DNA of 47,131 bases from Clostridiaceae bacterium (GTDB taxonomy: Bacteria; Bacillota; Clostridia; Acetivibrionales; Acetivibrionaceae). Position 1 is the first letter of the stretch. Every line of letters starts with the position of its first letter. The notes under the pieces were generated by a model. The model was not told where the DNA came from, ran no database searches, and saw only the letters and a program-made list of their open reading frames with translations. Shown here piece by piece: positions 16,645 to 26,092 of this stretch. The stretch spans positions 1-47,131 of the forward strand of contig JAAYPF010000205.1 in assembly GCA_012519925.1 (NCBI GenBank), in the 5' to 3' direction. Made by a program: the position numbers and the translations under genes.

Positions 16645-17525
16645 AGAGAGTATTAATAACTGGTAAGAACAGTTATATTGGTACTTCTGTTGAGAATTGG
16701 CTAAAAAAGGAACCTTCTAAATATGATGTAGATTCGGTGGATATGAAAGATGGATTATTTAGAGAAAAGGATTTTTCCAAATATGATGTAGTGTTCCATG
16801 TGGCAGGGATAGCACACATTAAGGAAACAAAAGCTAATAAACACCTTTATTACGAAGTTAATAGAGATTTAGCATATGAAACTGCTAAGAAAGCTAAAGA
16901 AGAAGGCGTGAGGCAGTTTGTTTTTTTGAGCTCTATGAGTGTGTATGGAATTGAATTTGGTGTAATTGACAATAGTACACTGCTCAAGCCAAACAGTTCT
17001 TATGGCAAGTCAAAGTTACAAGCAGAAGAATTGATTAGGCAATTAGAAGATAAATCTTTTTCTATTGCAACCATTAGACCACCTATGGTTTATGGCAAAG
17101 GATGTAAAGGTAATTACACAAGGTTATCGGGTTTTGCGATTAAAACGCCAATTTTTCCTAATATAAGGAATAAACGCAGCATGATTTTTATTGATAACTT
17201 ATCGCAGTTTGTAAAGCAAGTGATTGATAACGAAAGCTCCGGACTTTTTTTTCCACAGAATGCTGAATATGTTGCTACCAGTGATATGGTTCAATTAATT
17301 GCTTCGGCGCATGGAAAGAAGGTTATAATGACTAAGTTATTTAATCCTTTTTTACGTATATTAAATATAAGTATGGTAAATAAGATGTTCAGGGACTTGG
17401 TTTATGAGAAAAGTATGTCTGAGTATGATTTTGATTATAGAGTATGTAATTTTAAGGAGTCGATTTTAAAAACAGAGACGGCGAAAGGTAGTGAGGAAAA
17501 CAGTGAAAAGAGAGGAATTAATTAG
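16641..17525 (+). CDS. NAD-dependent sugar epimerase/reductase (SDR)
   Basis: Seen: 294 residues with an extended-SDR Rossmann start (RVLITGKNSYIGTSVENWL), an AGIAH segment, LSSMSVYG, and the YGKSK (YxxxK) catalytic motif. The glycine motif is GKNSYIG rather than the usual GxxGxxG, a variant seen in WbpV/GalE-like proteins of polysaccharide loci. Known: such proteins often reduce 4-keto groups or epimerise C4. Inferred: together with the membrane dehydratase at 31346 it could make UDP-QuiNAc or a related primer sugar for the transferase it is translationally coupled to. It overlaps both the gene before and the gene after, so the trio is one transcript. Confidence 0.82.
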   Translation: MKRVLITGKNSYIGTSVENWLKKEPSKYDVDSVDMKDGLFREKDFSKYDVVFHVAGIAHIKETKANKHLYYEVNRDLAYETAKKAKEEGVRQFVFLSSMSVYGIEFGVIDNSTLLKPNSSYGKSKLQAEELIRQLEDKSFSIATIRPPMVYGKGCKGNYTRLSGFAIKTPIFPNIRNKRSMIFIDNLSQFVKQVIDNESSGLFFPQNAEYVATSDMVQLIASAHGKKVIMTKLFNPFLRILNISMVNKMFRDLVYEKSMSEYDFDYRVCNFKESILKTETAKGSEENSEKRGIN

Positions 17526-18270
17526 TATTGTAATGCCTGCATATAATTGCGAAAAATATGTTGCAGAAGCAATAAATTCTGTTCTTGCTCAAACCTATCA
17601 AAACTGGGAGCTGTTAGTTATAGATGATGATTCTAAAGATAATACATTGAACATTATTAATGATTTTCAAAAACAAGATCATAGAATTAAAACGATCAAA
17701 AATGAAATAAATATGGGAGTTTCTAAAACAAGGAACCTTGGTATTTCAATTGCAGAAGGTGATTGGATTGCTTTCTTAGATAGTGACGATATATGGGAAA
17801 TAACTAAGCTCGAAAAGCAAATGATTGTTGCAAAAGCAAGAGGTGCAGAGTTTCTTTTTACAGGAGCAGCTTATATTAACGAAAAAGGTGAGTCGTTTAA
17901 AGGTATATTTGGAGTTCCTGAGTTAGTTACGTATAAGAAGCTTAGATATCAAAATGTGATTTCGTGCTCTTCGGTGTTGGTAAGGAAAAAATTTTTTGAT
18001 AATATAAAGATGGAAAATGATGGGATACATGAAGATTATGCTGTTTGGTTGAGAATTCTTAAAACTGGTGCTATAGCACATGGTGTTAATGAACCATTAT
18101 TGTTATACAGAATTTCACGGAATTCTAAGTCTGGTAATAAACTTAAAACTATTAGGATGACCTATAAAGTTTTCAGATTTGTAGGAATAAATCCTATCGG
18201 TTCTGCTTATTTTATGTTTAGACATATATTGGGGTCTATAAGAAAATACAAGAGAATATTTACTGATTAA
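17503..18270 (+). CDS. Family 2 glycosyltransferase
   Basis: Seen: about 255 residues. The GT-A fold start (ISIVMPAYNCEKYVAEAINS), VLAQTYQNWELLVIDDDSKD, the DXD region FLDSDDIW and a downstream HEDYAVWLR acidic motif are all present. The GTG at 17503 is favoured over the GTG at 17491, because GAGGA (17493-17497) precedes it. Either way it begins inside the preceding gene. Known: GT2 enzymes add sugars from nucleotide donors on the cytoplasmic face of the membrane. The donor and acceptor cannot be told. It resembles EpsE/CpsI-like transferases of EPS loci. Confidence 0.88.
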   Translation: MKREELISIVMPAYNCEKYVAEAINSVLAQTYQNWELLVIDDDSKDNTLNIINDFQKQDHRIKTIKNEINMGVSKTRNLGISIAEGDWIAFLDSDDIWEITKLEKQMIVAKARGAEFLFTGAAYINEKGESFKGIFGVPELVTYKKLRYQNVISCSSVLVRKKFFDNIKMENDGIHEDYAVWLRILKTGAIAHGVNEPLLLYRISRNSKSGNKLKTIRMTYKVFRFVGINPIGSAYFMFRHILGSIRKYKRIFTD

Positions 18271-18294
18271 TAACAGAAGAATGAGGACTAGCTA

Positions 18295-19515
18295 ATGAAA
18301 GTGTTATTTTTGGGTGGAATTTTTGATAAAGATTTGGAAAACGAAATATTGCATAAATCTAAGAGTACAGTTCATTATGCTGCCAATAAATTGCAGTGGA
18401 ATCTTATAGATGGTCTGCTAAAACTTGATTATATTAAATTGCAGCTATTGTCAGCTCCTTTAATCGGGTCTTTTCCTAGAGATTACAAGGATGTGATAAT
18501 AAGGGAGAAAGAAACAACTTATAATGGTGTTGCTACATGTAAATTTGTGAAATTTAGTAATATATGGGGCTATAGAAATATTTCACGTAAAAATCATCTG
18601 ATTAAAGCTATAAAGTTATTTGCTGCAGAAAATGAAAAAAATAAAGTAATTATTGTTTATTCGCCACATACACCATTTTTGCAGGCGGCAGTTTACGCTA
18701 AAAAGAAGGATCCATCAACTCATATATCCTTGATAGTGCCAGATTTGCCTCAGTTTATGAATCTTAACAATAAACGAACACTAATATATGACTTACTGAA
18801 AAAATATGATGTTGAAGTATTCAATCGAAATTCTAGATACGTGGATTCATTTGTACTGCTTACAGATCAGATGAAAGAAATTCTGAATGTTGGTAAACGC
18901 CCATATATAGTTCTTGAGGGGGTTGTCAATCTTGAGCATTTATCAGAGAAGCTTGAAGAGGAAGACAACCAAAAATATATCGTTTATACAGGTACCCTTA
19001 ATGAGAAATTTGGAGTTGTTAACTTGATAAAAGCTTTTCACAAATTGGAAATGCAAGATATACGTTTAAAAATTTGTGGACGAGGCGATTCAGAAGATAT
19101 CATCAGAGAGTATGCATGTAAAGACAGCAGAATAGATTTTTTAGGCCAGCTATCGAATGATGAAGCTGTCGAACTTCAAAATAGAGCAGCAATTCTTGTT
19201 AATCCCAGACAGAATAATGAGGAATTTACCAAGTATTCATTTCCATCTAAGAATATGGAATACTTACTAACAGGAAAGCCTGTAATTGCTTACAAATTAG
19301 ATGGAATTCCGCCTGAATATGATAATTTCTTCTTTTATGTTGAAAATGATACAATAGAAGCGCTTACTAATACAATGGAAAGAGTATTGTCTATGACAGA
19401 AGAAGAAAGAAGTGCTTTTGGAAAAAAAGGTAGAGAATTTGTCCTTAAAGAAAAAAATAATTATTCTGCAAGTAGAAAAATAATTGAAATGATACAAAGA
19501 TATAGGAGTAGATAA
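18295..19515 (+). CDS. GT-B glycosyltransferase (family 4-like)
   Basis: Seen: 406 residues with two Rossmann-like halves. The C-terminal half carries YIVYTGTLNEKFGVVNLIKA, LKICGRGDSEDII and the donor-site stretch NPRQNNEEFTKYSFPSKNME followed by YLLTGKPVIAYKLDGIP. Known: GT4 enzymes are retaining and use UDP- or GDP-sugars. It lies next to the capE-F-G genes and could be the FucNAc transferase, as in staphylococcal capsule loci, but this is only by position. An AATGAGGA ribosome site precedes the ATG. Confidence 0.85.
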   Translation: MKVLFLGGIFDKDLENEILHKSKSTVHYAANKLQWNLIDGLLKLDYIKLQLLSAPLIGSFPRDYKDVIIREKETTYNGVATCKFVKFSNIWGYRNISRKNHLIKAIKLFAAENEKNKVIIVYSPHTPFLQAAVYAKKKDPSTHISLIVPDLPQFMNLNNKRTLIYDLLKKYDVEVFNRNSRYVDSFVLLTDQMKEILNVGKRPYIVLEGVVNLEHLSEKLEEEDNQKYIVYTGTLNEKFGVVNLIKAFHKLEMQDIRLKICGRGDSEDIIREYACKDSRIDFLGQLSNDEAVELQNRAAILVNPRQNNEEFTKYSFPSKNMEYLLTGKPVIAYKLDGIPPEYDNFFFYVENDTIEALTNTMERVLSMTEEERSAFGKKGREFVLKEKNNYSASRKIIEMIQRYRSR

Positions 19516-19518
19516 ATT

Positions 19519-20538
19519 ATGTTTAAAGGAAAAACTTTGTTAATTACAGGTGGTACAGGCTCTTTTGGATATGCTGTAATGAAAAGATTTTTAGATACAA
19601 ACATTAATGAAATCCGTATTTTTTCTCGTGATGAGAAAAAGCAGGATGATATGAGAAGGCAGTACAAGAATGATAAATTGAAGTTTTATATAGGCGATGT
19701 AAGGGATTTAGGCAGTGTAAAAAATGCTATGCATGGAGTAGACTATATATTCCATGCAGCGGCTCTTAAACAAGTTCCTTCATGCGAATTTTTTCCCCTT
19801 GAAGCTGTAAAAACTAATGTTCTTGGTACAGATAATGTTCTTACTGCTGCAATTGAAATGGGTGTTAAAAAAGTTATATGTCTGTCAACAGATAAAGCAG
19901 CTTATCCAATTAATGCTATGGGTATATCAAAAGCTATGATGGAGAAGGTGTTTGTTGCTAAATCTAAAACAGTTGATCGGGACAAAACGCTCATTTGTGG
20001 TACAAGATATGGCAATGTAATGGCATCAAGAGGGTCTGTAATTCCCTTATTTATTGAGCAGATTAAGAATGGTCAGCGCTTAACTGTAACTGATCCTAAT
20101 ATGACCAGGTTCTTAATGAGCCTCGAAGAAGCGGTGGAGCTGGTTGTTTTTGCATTTCAGAATGCTGAGCCCGGAGATATTATGGTTCAGAAGTCACCAG
20201 CATCAACTATTGGAGATTTAGCTCAGGCAATAAAAGAACTCTTTAATAGCGACAATGAGATAAAGATTATTGGTACACGTCATGGAGAGAAACTCTATGA
20301 AACACTCTTAACAAAGGAAGAACATGTTGTTGCAAAAGATATGGGGAACTTCTATTGTGTGCCTGCTGACAAGAGAGATCTTAACTATGACAAGTATTTT
20401 GTTGAGGGAGACCATAAACTCTCATCACAAGATGAGTATAATTCTCATAACACCGAAAGGCTCAATGTAGAGCAGATAAAGGAGAAATTATTAAAGCTTG
20501 ATTATGTAAGAGAACAATTGAAAGGTTGGAAAATGTAA
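19519..20538 (+). CDS. capE: UDP-GlcNAc 4,6-dehydratase/5-epimerase, CapE/FnlA/WbjB type
   Basis: Seen: 339 residues of a soluble extended SDR. Motifs are LLITGGTGSFGYAVMKRFL, FHAAALKQVPSCE, LSTDKAAYPINAMGISK and RYGNVMASRGSVIPLF. The usual catalytic Tyr is replaced by Met (MxxxK), which is characteristic of the CapE/FlaA1 dehydratase group and not a defect. Known: CapE converts UDP-GlcNAc to UDP-2-acetamido-2,6-dideoxy-beta-L-arabino-4-hexulose, the first step to UDP-L-FucNAc. The next two genes encode the second and third enzymes, so the pathway is complete and in order. Its stop codon overlaps the next start by one base. Confidence 0.92.
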   Translation: MFKGKTLLITGGTGSFGYAVMKRFLDTNINEIRIFSRDEKKQDDMRRQYKNDKLKFYIGDVRDLGSVKNAMHGVDYIFHAAALKQVPSCEFFPLEAVKTNVLGTDNVLTAAIEMGVKKVICLSTDKAAYPINAMGISKAMMEKVFVAKSKTVDRDKTLICGTRYGNVMASRGSVIPLFIEQIKNGQRLTVTDPNMTRFLMSLEEAVELVVFAFQNAEPGDIMVQKSPASTIGDLAQAIKELFNSDNEIKIIGTRHGEKLYETLLTKEEHVVAKDMGNFYCVPADKRDLNYDKYFVEGDHKLSSQDEYNSHNTERLNVEQIKEKLLKLDYVREQLKGWKM

Positions 20539-21647
20539 TGAAGATATTAATTACTGGGGCAAAGGGGTTTATTGGGAAAAACTTAGTTGTTGAGCTTAGA
20601 AACAGAAATTATAATGATATTTTTGAGTTTGATAGGGATAATGATTTAGACCTTCTTGATACCTATTGCAAGGAAGCAGACTTCGTATTTCATCTTGCAG
20701 GTGTGAACCGTCCTAAAGATCAATCAGAGTATATGGAAGGCAATTTCGAATTTACTTCGGCCTTGATAGATACACTAAAAAAACACAATAATATTTGCCC
20801 GGTGGTTATATCATCTTCTATACAAGCTGAAATAGATAACCCTTATGGTAAGAGTAAAAAATCAGCGGAGGATTTTTTGTTTGATTACAGTAAAGAAACT
20901 GGAGTAAAGGCATTAGTTTACAGATTTCCTAATGTATTTGGCAAATGGTGCAGGCCAAACTACAATAGTGCGATTGCAACTTTTTGTTACAATATTGCAC
21001 ATAATATACCTATTCAGGTAAACGATCCAAGCGTAGTGATGAAGCTTGTTTATATAGATGATGTTGTTAACGAGTTAATTTATGCTCTTGAGAACAATGA
21101 AAACAAAGTGGGTTTATTTTGTGAAGTTCCTACGGTATATACTATAACACTTGGGGAAATTGTTGATTTGATTTATAGCTTTAAAAATAGTAGAAAGGAC
21201 TTTTCAGTTCCGAATATGAGCGATGTTTTCGTCAAAAAGTTATACAGCACCTATCTAAGTTATTTGCCTGAAGATAAGTTCAGTTATGAGTTGAAAATGA
21301 ATGTAGATCAACGAGGTTCCTTTACAGAATTTATAAAAACTCCTGACAGAGGGCAGGTTTCTATAAATATATCAAAACCCGGTATAACAAAAGGGAATCA
21401 CTGGCACCATACGAAGAATGAGAAATTCCTTGTAGTAAGCGGTAAAGGTGTAATTCGCTTCAGAAGAATAGATTCGGATGAATTGTTGGAGTATTTTGTA
21501 AGTGGTGATAAAATGGAGGTTGTAGATATTCCGACAGGATATACACATAGCATCGAAAACCTTGGTGATACAGATATGGTGACAATTATGTGGGCCAATG
21601 AGCCCTTTGATCCGGAAAAACCTGATACTTATTTTTTGGAGGTATAA
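20538..21647 (+). CDS. capF: CapF, bifunctional epimerase/reductase for UDP-L-FucNAc
   Basis: Seen: 369 residues from the ATG at 20538, overlapping the capE stop (TAATG). The N-terminal two-thirds is an SDR (KILITGAKGFIGKNLVVELR, FHLAGVNRP, NPYGKSK). The last third, from about residue 250, is a cupin with metal-site histidines (GNHWHHTKNEKFLVVSGKG, PTGYTHSIENLG) and the typical end NEPFDPEKPDTYF. Known: in CapF/WbjC the cupin does the 3-epimerisation and the SDR reduces C4 with NADPH, giving UDP-2-acetamido-2,6-dideoxy-L-talose. All expected parts are intact. It works between CapE and CapG. Confidence 0.94.
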   Translation: MKILITGAKGFIGKNLVVELRNRNYNDIFEFDRDNDLDLLDTYCKEADFVFHLAGVNRPKDQSEYMEGNFEFTSALIDTLKKHNNICPVVISSSIQAEIDNPYGKSKKSAEDFLFDYSKETGVKALVYRFPNVFGKWCRPNYNSAIATFCYNIAHNIPIQVNDPSVVMKLVYIDDVVNELIYALENNENKVGLFCEVPTVYTITLGEIVDLIYSFKNSRKDFSVPNMSDVFVKKLYSTYLSYLPEDKFSYELKMNVDQRGSFTEFIKTPDRGQVSINISKPGITKGNHWHHTKNEKFLVVSGKGVIRFRRIDSDELLEYFVSGDKMEVVDIPTGYTHSIENLGDTDMVTIMWANEPFDPEKPDTYFLEV

Positions 21648-21651
21648 TATA

Positions 21652-22779
21652 ATGAAGAAATTAAAAGTTATGACAGTTGTAGGAACGAGACCTGAGATCA
21701 TAAGACTGTCAGCTGTTATAAATAAATTGGATGAATCGGAAGCAGTAAACCATGTTTTGGTTCATACTGGTCAAAACTATGATTATGAACTAAATGAGGT
21801 GTTTTTTAAAGATTTTAACCTTAAGAAACCGGACTACTTTCTTAACGCAGCTACAGGTACAGCAGTAGAGACGATTGGAAATATTCTTATTAAGATTGAT
21901 CCGATTCTTGAAGAAGTTAAACCGGATGCATTTCTTGTATTAGGAGATACAAACAGTTGCCTTTGTGCAATTGCTGCAAAAAGGAGGCATATCCCTATCT
22001 TTCATATGGAGGCTGGTAATAGATGCTTTGATCAGCGGGTTCCAGAAGAGACCAATAGAAAGATTGTTGACCACACAGCAGATATTAATATGACTTATAG
22101 TGATATTGCCAGAGAATATCTTTTAAGAGAAGGGCTTCCGGCAGATCGAGTTATTAAGACAGGAAGCCCTATGTTTGAGGTACTTAAGTCCAGAGAGGCT
22201 GAAATTGAAAAATCTGAAGTGTTAAATAGACTTAATCTTAAAGAGGGACAGTATTTTGTGGTTTCAGCTCATAGAGAAGAGAATATCAGTTCTGAAGTCA
22301 ATTTGATGGACTTAGTTGATAGTCTTAATACTATAGCCGATAAGTATCAGTTGCCTTTAATTGTTAGTACGCACCCAAGAACCAGAAAGAAAATTGAAGA
22401 AAAAGGCATTGAGTTTAATCCTTTAATATTAACAATGAAACCACTTGGTTTTTTTGATTATGTTAAACTTCAGAAGTACGCTAAAGCTGTACTTAGTGAT
22501 AGCGGGACAATCAGTGAAGAATCCTCAATTCTTGGCTTTAAAGCTCTTAATATTAGACAAGCACATGAAAGGCCTGAAGCAATGGAGGAAGCTTCAGTTA
22601 TGATGGTTGGCCTTAAGAAGGAAAGAATCCTGCAAGGATTAAAAATATTGGAATCACAAGAAAAGGACACCTTGAGATTAGTTGCGGATTATAGTATGCC
22701 AAATGTTTCGGATAAAGTTTTGAGGATTATTTTATCTTATACAGATTATGTGAAAAGGGTGGTTTGGGGTGTAAATTGA
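21652..22779 (+). CDS. capG: UDP-N-acetyl-L-fucosamine synthase (2-epimerase), CapG/FnlC type
   Basis: Seen: 375 residues starting at the ATG 21652 after TTTGGAGG; longer in-frame extensions would run into capF and lack a ribosome site. WecB-like epimerase motifs are present: VVGTRPEIIRLSAV, HTGQNYDYELNEVFF, LVLGDTNSCLCAIAAKRRHI, MEAGNRCFDQRVPEETNR, VSAHREENI and LSDSGTISEES. Known: CapG/WbjD/FnlC inverts C2 to produce UDP-L-FucNAc. WecB uses UDP-GlcNAc, but the MEAGNRCFDQRVPEE form and the place after capE-capF point to CapG. Confidence 0.92.
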   Translation: MKKLKVMTVVGTRPEIIRLSAVINKLDESEAVNHVLVHTGQNYDYELNEVFFKDFNLKKPDYFLNAATGTAVETIGNILIKIDPILEEVKPDAFLVLGDTNSCLCAIAAKRRHIPIFHMEAGNRCFDQRVPEETNRKIVDHTADINMTYSDIAREYLLREGLPADRVIKTGSPMFEVLKSREAEIEKSEVLNRLNLKEGQYFVVSAHREENISSEVNLMDLVDSLNTIADKYQLPLIVSTHPRTRKKIEEKGIEFNPLILTMKPLGFFDYVKLQKYAKAVLSDSGTISEESSILGFKALNIRQAHERPEAMEEASVMMVGLKKERILQGLKILESQEKDTLRLVADYSMPNVSDKVLRIILSYTDYVKRVVWGVN

Positions 22780-22813
22780 TATTTGAAAGATTGAGAGAAA
22801 GGACAGTTATAGT

Positions 22814-23836
22814 ATGGTTCATGCAGTATTCTTAATTGCTTTGTTTTTTACTATTCCAGAACTAAATAAAAAGTATCCTTTTCGAATGTATACCTTTGTA
22901 ATACTTTATCTCTTTTTAGCACTACGGTATGACTATGGTAATGATTATATGGAATATTATAGAATACATTCAGCTTTTAACAAGGGATTGTCTGCGTGGG
23001 GTCAGAGTGATATTTTATTTCATACTATAAACATAATGATACCTAACTTTTTTGTATTAATTGCAATAACAAGCTTATTTTATATAATTTCAATCTGGTA
23101 TCTCATTAAAAATAACTTAAAAGTCAATCAATACTGGTTTGCTTTTTTGATTTTATTAATTAATCCGTATCTTTTTTTAGTGCACTTATCAAGTTTAAGG
23201 CAAACAATAGCTATATGCTTCTTTATATTTGCAGTTAACTTTGCGGTTAAGCGAAAATTGATTCCCTATATTATATTTCTGTTATTAGCAATAGGCATGC
23301 ATTCAAGTGCGGTTATTTTATTACCTTTGTATTTTTTCTTAACAGAAAAGCCATTTAATAAAAAATATTTGTATGGTATGCTAGCTATATTGGCAGCATT
23401 ACTTTTTACACCACTATTAGACTTAGTTGCAAATAAACTATTGGTATACATGCCTCCACATTATCAATATTACTATAATCAAGGATTACAAAACAGTATT
23501 AGAGCTACAATTATTTCTAGTTTTTACATGTTTTTAGTAATATTTAATTTAGGTAAGCTAAAGGGGAAGGAAATAATATATGGAAAACTATCTTTGATAG
23601 CTACAATTTTATCTGTACTAGCTGTTAAAGTTTCAATGATTACTAGAGTGGGAATGTATTTCGATTTGTTTTTAATAATAACAATTCCGCAAATATTTAG
23701 TCGAATGGAAAAGAAATTATACAGGCAAGTGCTTTTTATAGTGTTAATTGTAATTTACTTAATGAGATATTACTCTTTTTTTACAACACCATTATGGGAA
23801 AGCTATAGAGAATATCATACTATATTAGGGAAGTAG
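22814..23836 (+). CDS. EpsG-like polysaccharide polymerase (Wzy-type)
   Basis: Seen: 340 residues with about ten hydrophobic helices and few soluble loops. The N-terminal segment LALRYDYGNDYMEYYRIH is the hallmark EpsG motif (RYxxGxDY), followed by LRQTIAICFFIFAV near residue 135. Known: EpsG-family proteins are thought to polymerise repeat units outside the membrane. It shares the locus with the WaaL/Wzy-like protein at 12629, so the division of labour may be polymerase (this) versus ligase (that one). It is followed by a glycosyltransferase with no gap. Confidence 0.88.
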   Translation: MVHAVFLIALFFTIPELNKKYPFRMYTFVILYLFLALRYDYGNDYMEYYRIHSAFNKGLSAWGQSDILFHTINIMIPNFFVLIAITSLFYIISIWYLIKNNLKVNQYWFAFLILLINPYLFLVHLSSLRQTIAICFFIFAVNFAVKRKLIPYIIFLLLAIGMHSSAVILLPLYFFLTEKPFNKKYLYGMLAILAALLFTPLLDLVANKLLVYMPPHYQYYYNQGLQNSIRATIISSFYMFLVIFNLGKLKGKEIIYGKLSLIATILSVLAVKVSMITRVGMYFDLFLIITIPQIFSRMEKKLYRQVLFIVLIVIYLMRYYSFFTTPLWESYREYHTILGK

Positions 23837-25111
23837 GTGAGGATAATGAATATCCTATGGTTAATCAATATACCAATACCAGAAGCAAGTCAATTAATGG
23901 GAGAGGAGCCATCGCCATTTGGTGGTTGGCTAATAAATGCATCAAGAGATCTATCAAATCAGGATGGTATTGAGCTATCCATAGCATTTCCAAGCAATAA
24001 AGCAAGCAAATTTACGAAATTAGAAGGTAAAAAGGTAAATTATTATCCTTTTAATCCTATTAAAGATAGCGACAAGAAAACAATAGAATACAATGAATAC
24101 TTTGAAACATTGCTAAACAACTTAAAGCCAGATATTGTACATATCTACGGAACAGAGATAGAACATACGTGTTCTATGGTTAATGTTTGTAAAAGTTTAG
24201 GGATAGAAACAGTTATATCAATACAAGGTCTTGTGTCAATATATGCACGACATATTTATGCAAACCTACCTTTTAGTGCGATATATGGATTTACACTGAG
24301 AAATTTATTAAGAAGAGATAGTGTTTACTTGCATAAAAAAATTTTTGAGCTAAGAGGTAAAAATGAGATAGAGTCTCTAAAAAAGACAAATCATATCATT
24401 GGTAGAACTACGTGGGATAAAGCTTGCTCAATCCAAATAAATCCAAAAGCCAAATATCATTTTTGTAATGAGACACTTAGAGAAGAATTTTATAAACATC
24501 GATGGTCAATCGATGAGTGTGAAAAATACTCAATTTTCTTAAGTCAAGGACAATACCCAATTAAGGGATTACACTATATGTTAGAAGCAATGCCAATTAT
24601 ATTAAAAGAGTTTTCTAAAGCAAAAGTATACATAAGTGGGAAAGACATAACAAAATCCGATTCATTTAAAGATAAATTGTTGATGACGTATTACGGTAAA
24701 TATATAAAGAAAATGATAAAAAAATTGGATTTAGAAAGAAATATTGTTTTTACTGGGCCTCTAGATGAGGAGAAAATGTGTCACCGGTATTTAAAGTCTA
24801 ATGTTTTTGTATGTCCGTCATCGATTGAGAATAGTCCTAATTCTCTAGGGGAAGCCATGATATTGGGTGTCCCATGTGTTGTTTCTAATGTTGGTGGTGT
24901 TTTAGATATGTTAAAACATGAAGAAGAAGGATTTGTTTACCAAGCAGATGCACCATACATGTTAGCACATTATGTTTGTGAGATATTTAAGAATGAAGAT
25001 TTAGCTTTGAAATTTTCAGAAAATGCTAGAAAGCATGCATTAAATACACATGATAAGGATATTAATACAAGTACTTTGATGAAAATTTATAGTGATATAA
25101 CATCTTGCTAA
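23837..25111 (+). CDS. GT4 glycosyltransferase
   Basis: Seen: up to 424 residues. The N-terminus has the motif EEPSPFGGWLINASRDL, and a helical middle region follows IYGTEIEHTCSMVNVCKSLG. The C-terminal nucleotide site contains the E-x7-E type motif in CPSSIENSPNSLGEAMILGV followed by PCVVSNVGG. The start could be the GTG at 23837, abutting the previous stop, or the ATG at 23846; AGGTGAGG lies too close to the ATG, so I kept the GTG. Known: a retaining GT-B transferase that adds a sugar to the lipid-linked unit inside the cell. Confidence 0.86.
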   Translation: MRIMNILWLINIPIPEASQLMGEEPSPFGGWLINASRDLSNQDGIELSIAFPSNKASKFTKLEGKKVNYYPFNPIKDSDKKTIEYNEYFETLLNNLKPDIVHIYGTEIEHTCSMVNVCKSLGIETVISIQGLVSIYARHIYANLPFSAIYGFTLRNLLRRDSVYLHKKIFELRGKNEIESLKKTNHIIGRTTWDKACSIQINPKAKYHFCNETLREEFYKHRWSIDECEKYSIFLSQGQYPIKGLHYMLEAMPIILKEFSKAKVYISGKDITKSDSFKDKLLMTYYGKYIKKMIKKLDLERNIVFTGPLDEEKMCHRYLKSNVFVCPSSIENSPNSLGEAMILGVPCVVSNVGGVLDMLKHEEEGFVYQADAPYMLAHYVCEIFKNEDLALKFSENARKHALNTHDKDINTSTLMKIYSDITSC

Positions 25112-25167
25112 AGATAGGCATTAAGTAAAAATATTGAAGATTTAACAACTTGACAAGGAGCTTTGAA

Positions 25168-25992
25168 ATGAGTAAATATAAATTAAAATCCCAACTAGAA
25201 AATTTTCTAATTTATCATCCCTATAATTTTTGGGTGCAGATAAGAAGTTTTTTTGAAACTAAACTTAACAATACATTAAAAACTGAACTAGAGAACAACA
25301 AAACTCTGAGAAACAAATATTTAGGAGAAAGATGCTTTATTATCGGTAATGGTCCTTCTCTAAGAAATCAGGACTTAATAAAGCTAAAAGGTGAATATAT
25401 ATTTGTTACGAATAATTTTATTTTAAACGAAAGAGCTTCAGATATTAATCCTAGTTTTTATTGTATTATTGATCCAATGATTCATAATGGGACTTTTCCT
25501 GTTGAGAGGTTAAGAGATATTGAAAAACAATTATCTAATATAAAATTAATATTTAGATATGCTTCAAGAGATTTTATTCAAAAAAATTCGCTATTTAAAA
25601 ATAATGATGTATATTATCTATTTGATAAGGCAGTTCTAAATGAAAACTACCTATTTGATATGAACCTAGATTCATGCATTCCAGCATCAATTAATGTAAT
25701 TCTGTCATGTATAATATCAGCTTCATATATGGGATTTTCAGAAATCTATTTATTAGGTTGTGATGCCACCTTGTTTATACCAAAACCAGAGCATTTTTAC
25801 AAATCTACAAAAGAAGAAGAGAATAAGAAAGAATCCATGGAAGATAAACTCATGTTTGCTTCACTTATGTTTAAAGGGTATAGAATTTTAAACGAGTATT
25901 GCACAAAAAAAGGCATAAAAATATATAACGCCACAGACGGTGGAGCTTTAGATGTGTTTCCGAGAGTTGAATATGAAAACATTGTAAAATAA
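25168..25992 (+). CDS. DUF115/Maf-like protein, probable nonulosonic-type sugar transferase
   Basis: Seen: 274 residues from the ATG at 25168, preceded by AAGGAG. The core starts GERCFIIGNGPSLRNQDLIK and continues with TNNF and PSFYCIIDPM, then EIYLLGCDATLF and a late KGIKIYNATDGGALDVFPRV segment. This nucleotide-binding pattern matches the DUF115/6-HMPK-like domain of Maf flagellin glycosyltransferases. Known: Maf proteins attach pseudaminic or legionaminic acids from CMP donors. Inferred: it may transfer the CMP-activated acid that the genes at 27520-30797 could produce. Stand-alone DUF115 proteins are common in surface-glycan loci with untested function. It is separated from the previous gene by 56 nt. 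Confidence 0.68.
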   Translation: MSKYKLKSQLENFLIYHPYNFWVQIRSFFETKLNNTLKTELENNKTLRNKYLGERCFIIGNGPSLRNQDLIKLKGEYIFVTNNFILNERASDINPSFYCIIDPMIHNGTFPVERLRDIEKQLSNIKLIFRYASRDFIQKNSLFKNNDVYYLFDKAVLNENYLFDMNLDSCIPASINVILSCIISASYMGFSEIYLLGCDATLFIPKPEHFYKSTKEEENKKESMEDKLMFASLMFKGYRILNEYCTKKGIKIYNATDGGALDVFPRVEYENIVK

Positions 25993-26092
25993 ATAATATA
26001 TTTTAAGTTAAAAAAAGACTGATTGTATAGAAGTATGTAAATTATTCTATATATCAAAGATTTTCATTAATGACAGAGAGGGGGAGAAAACG

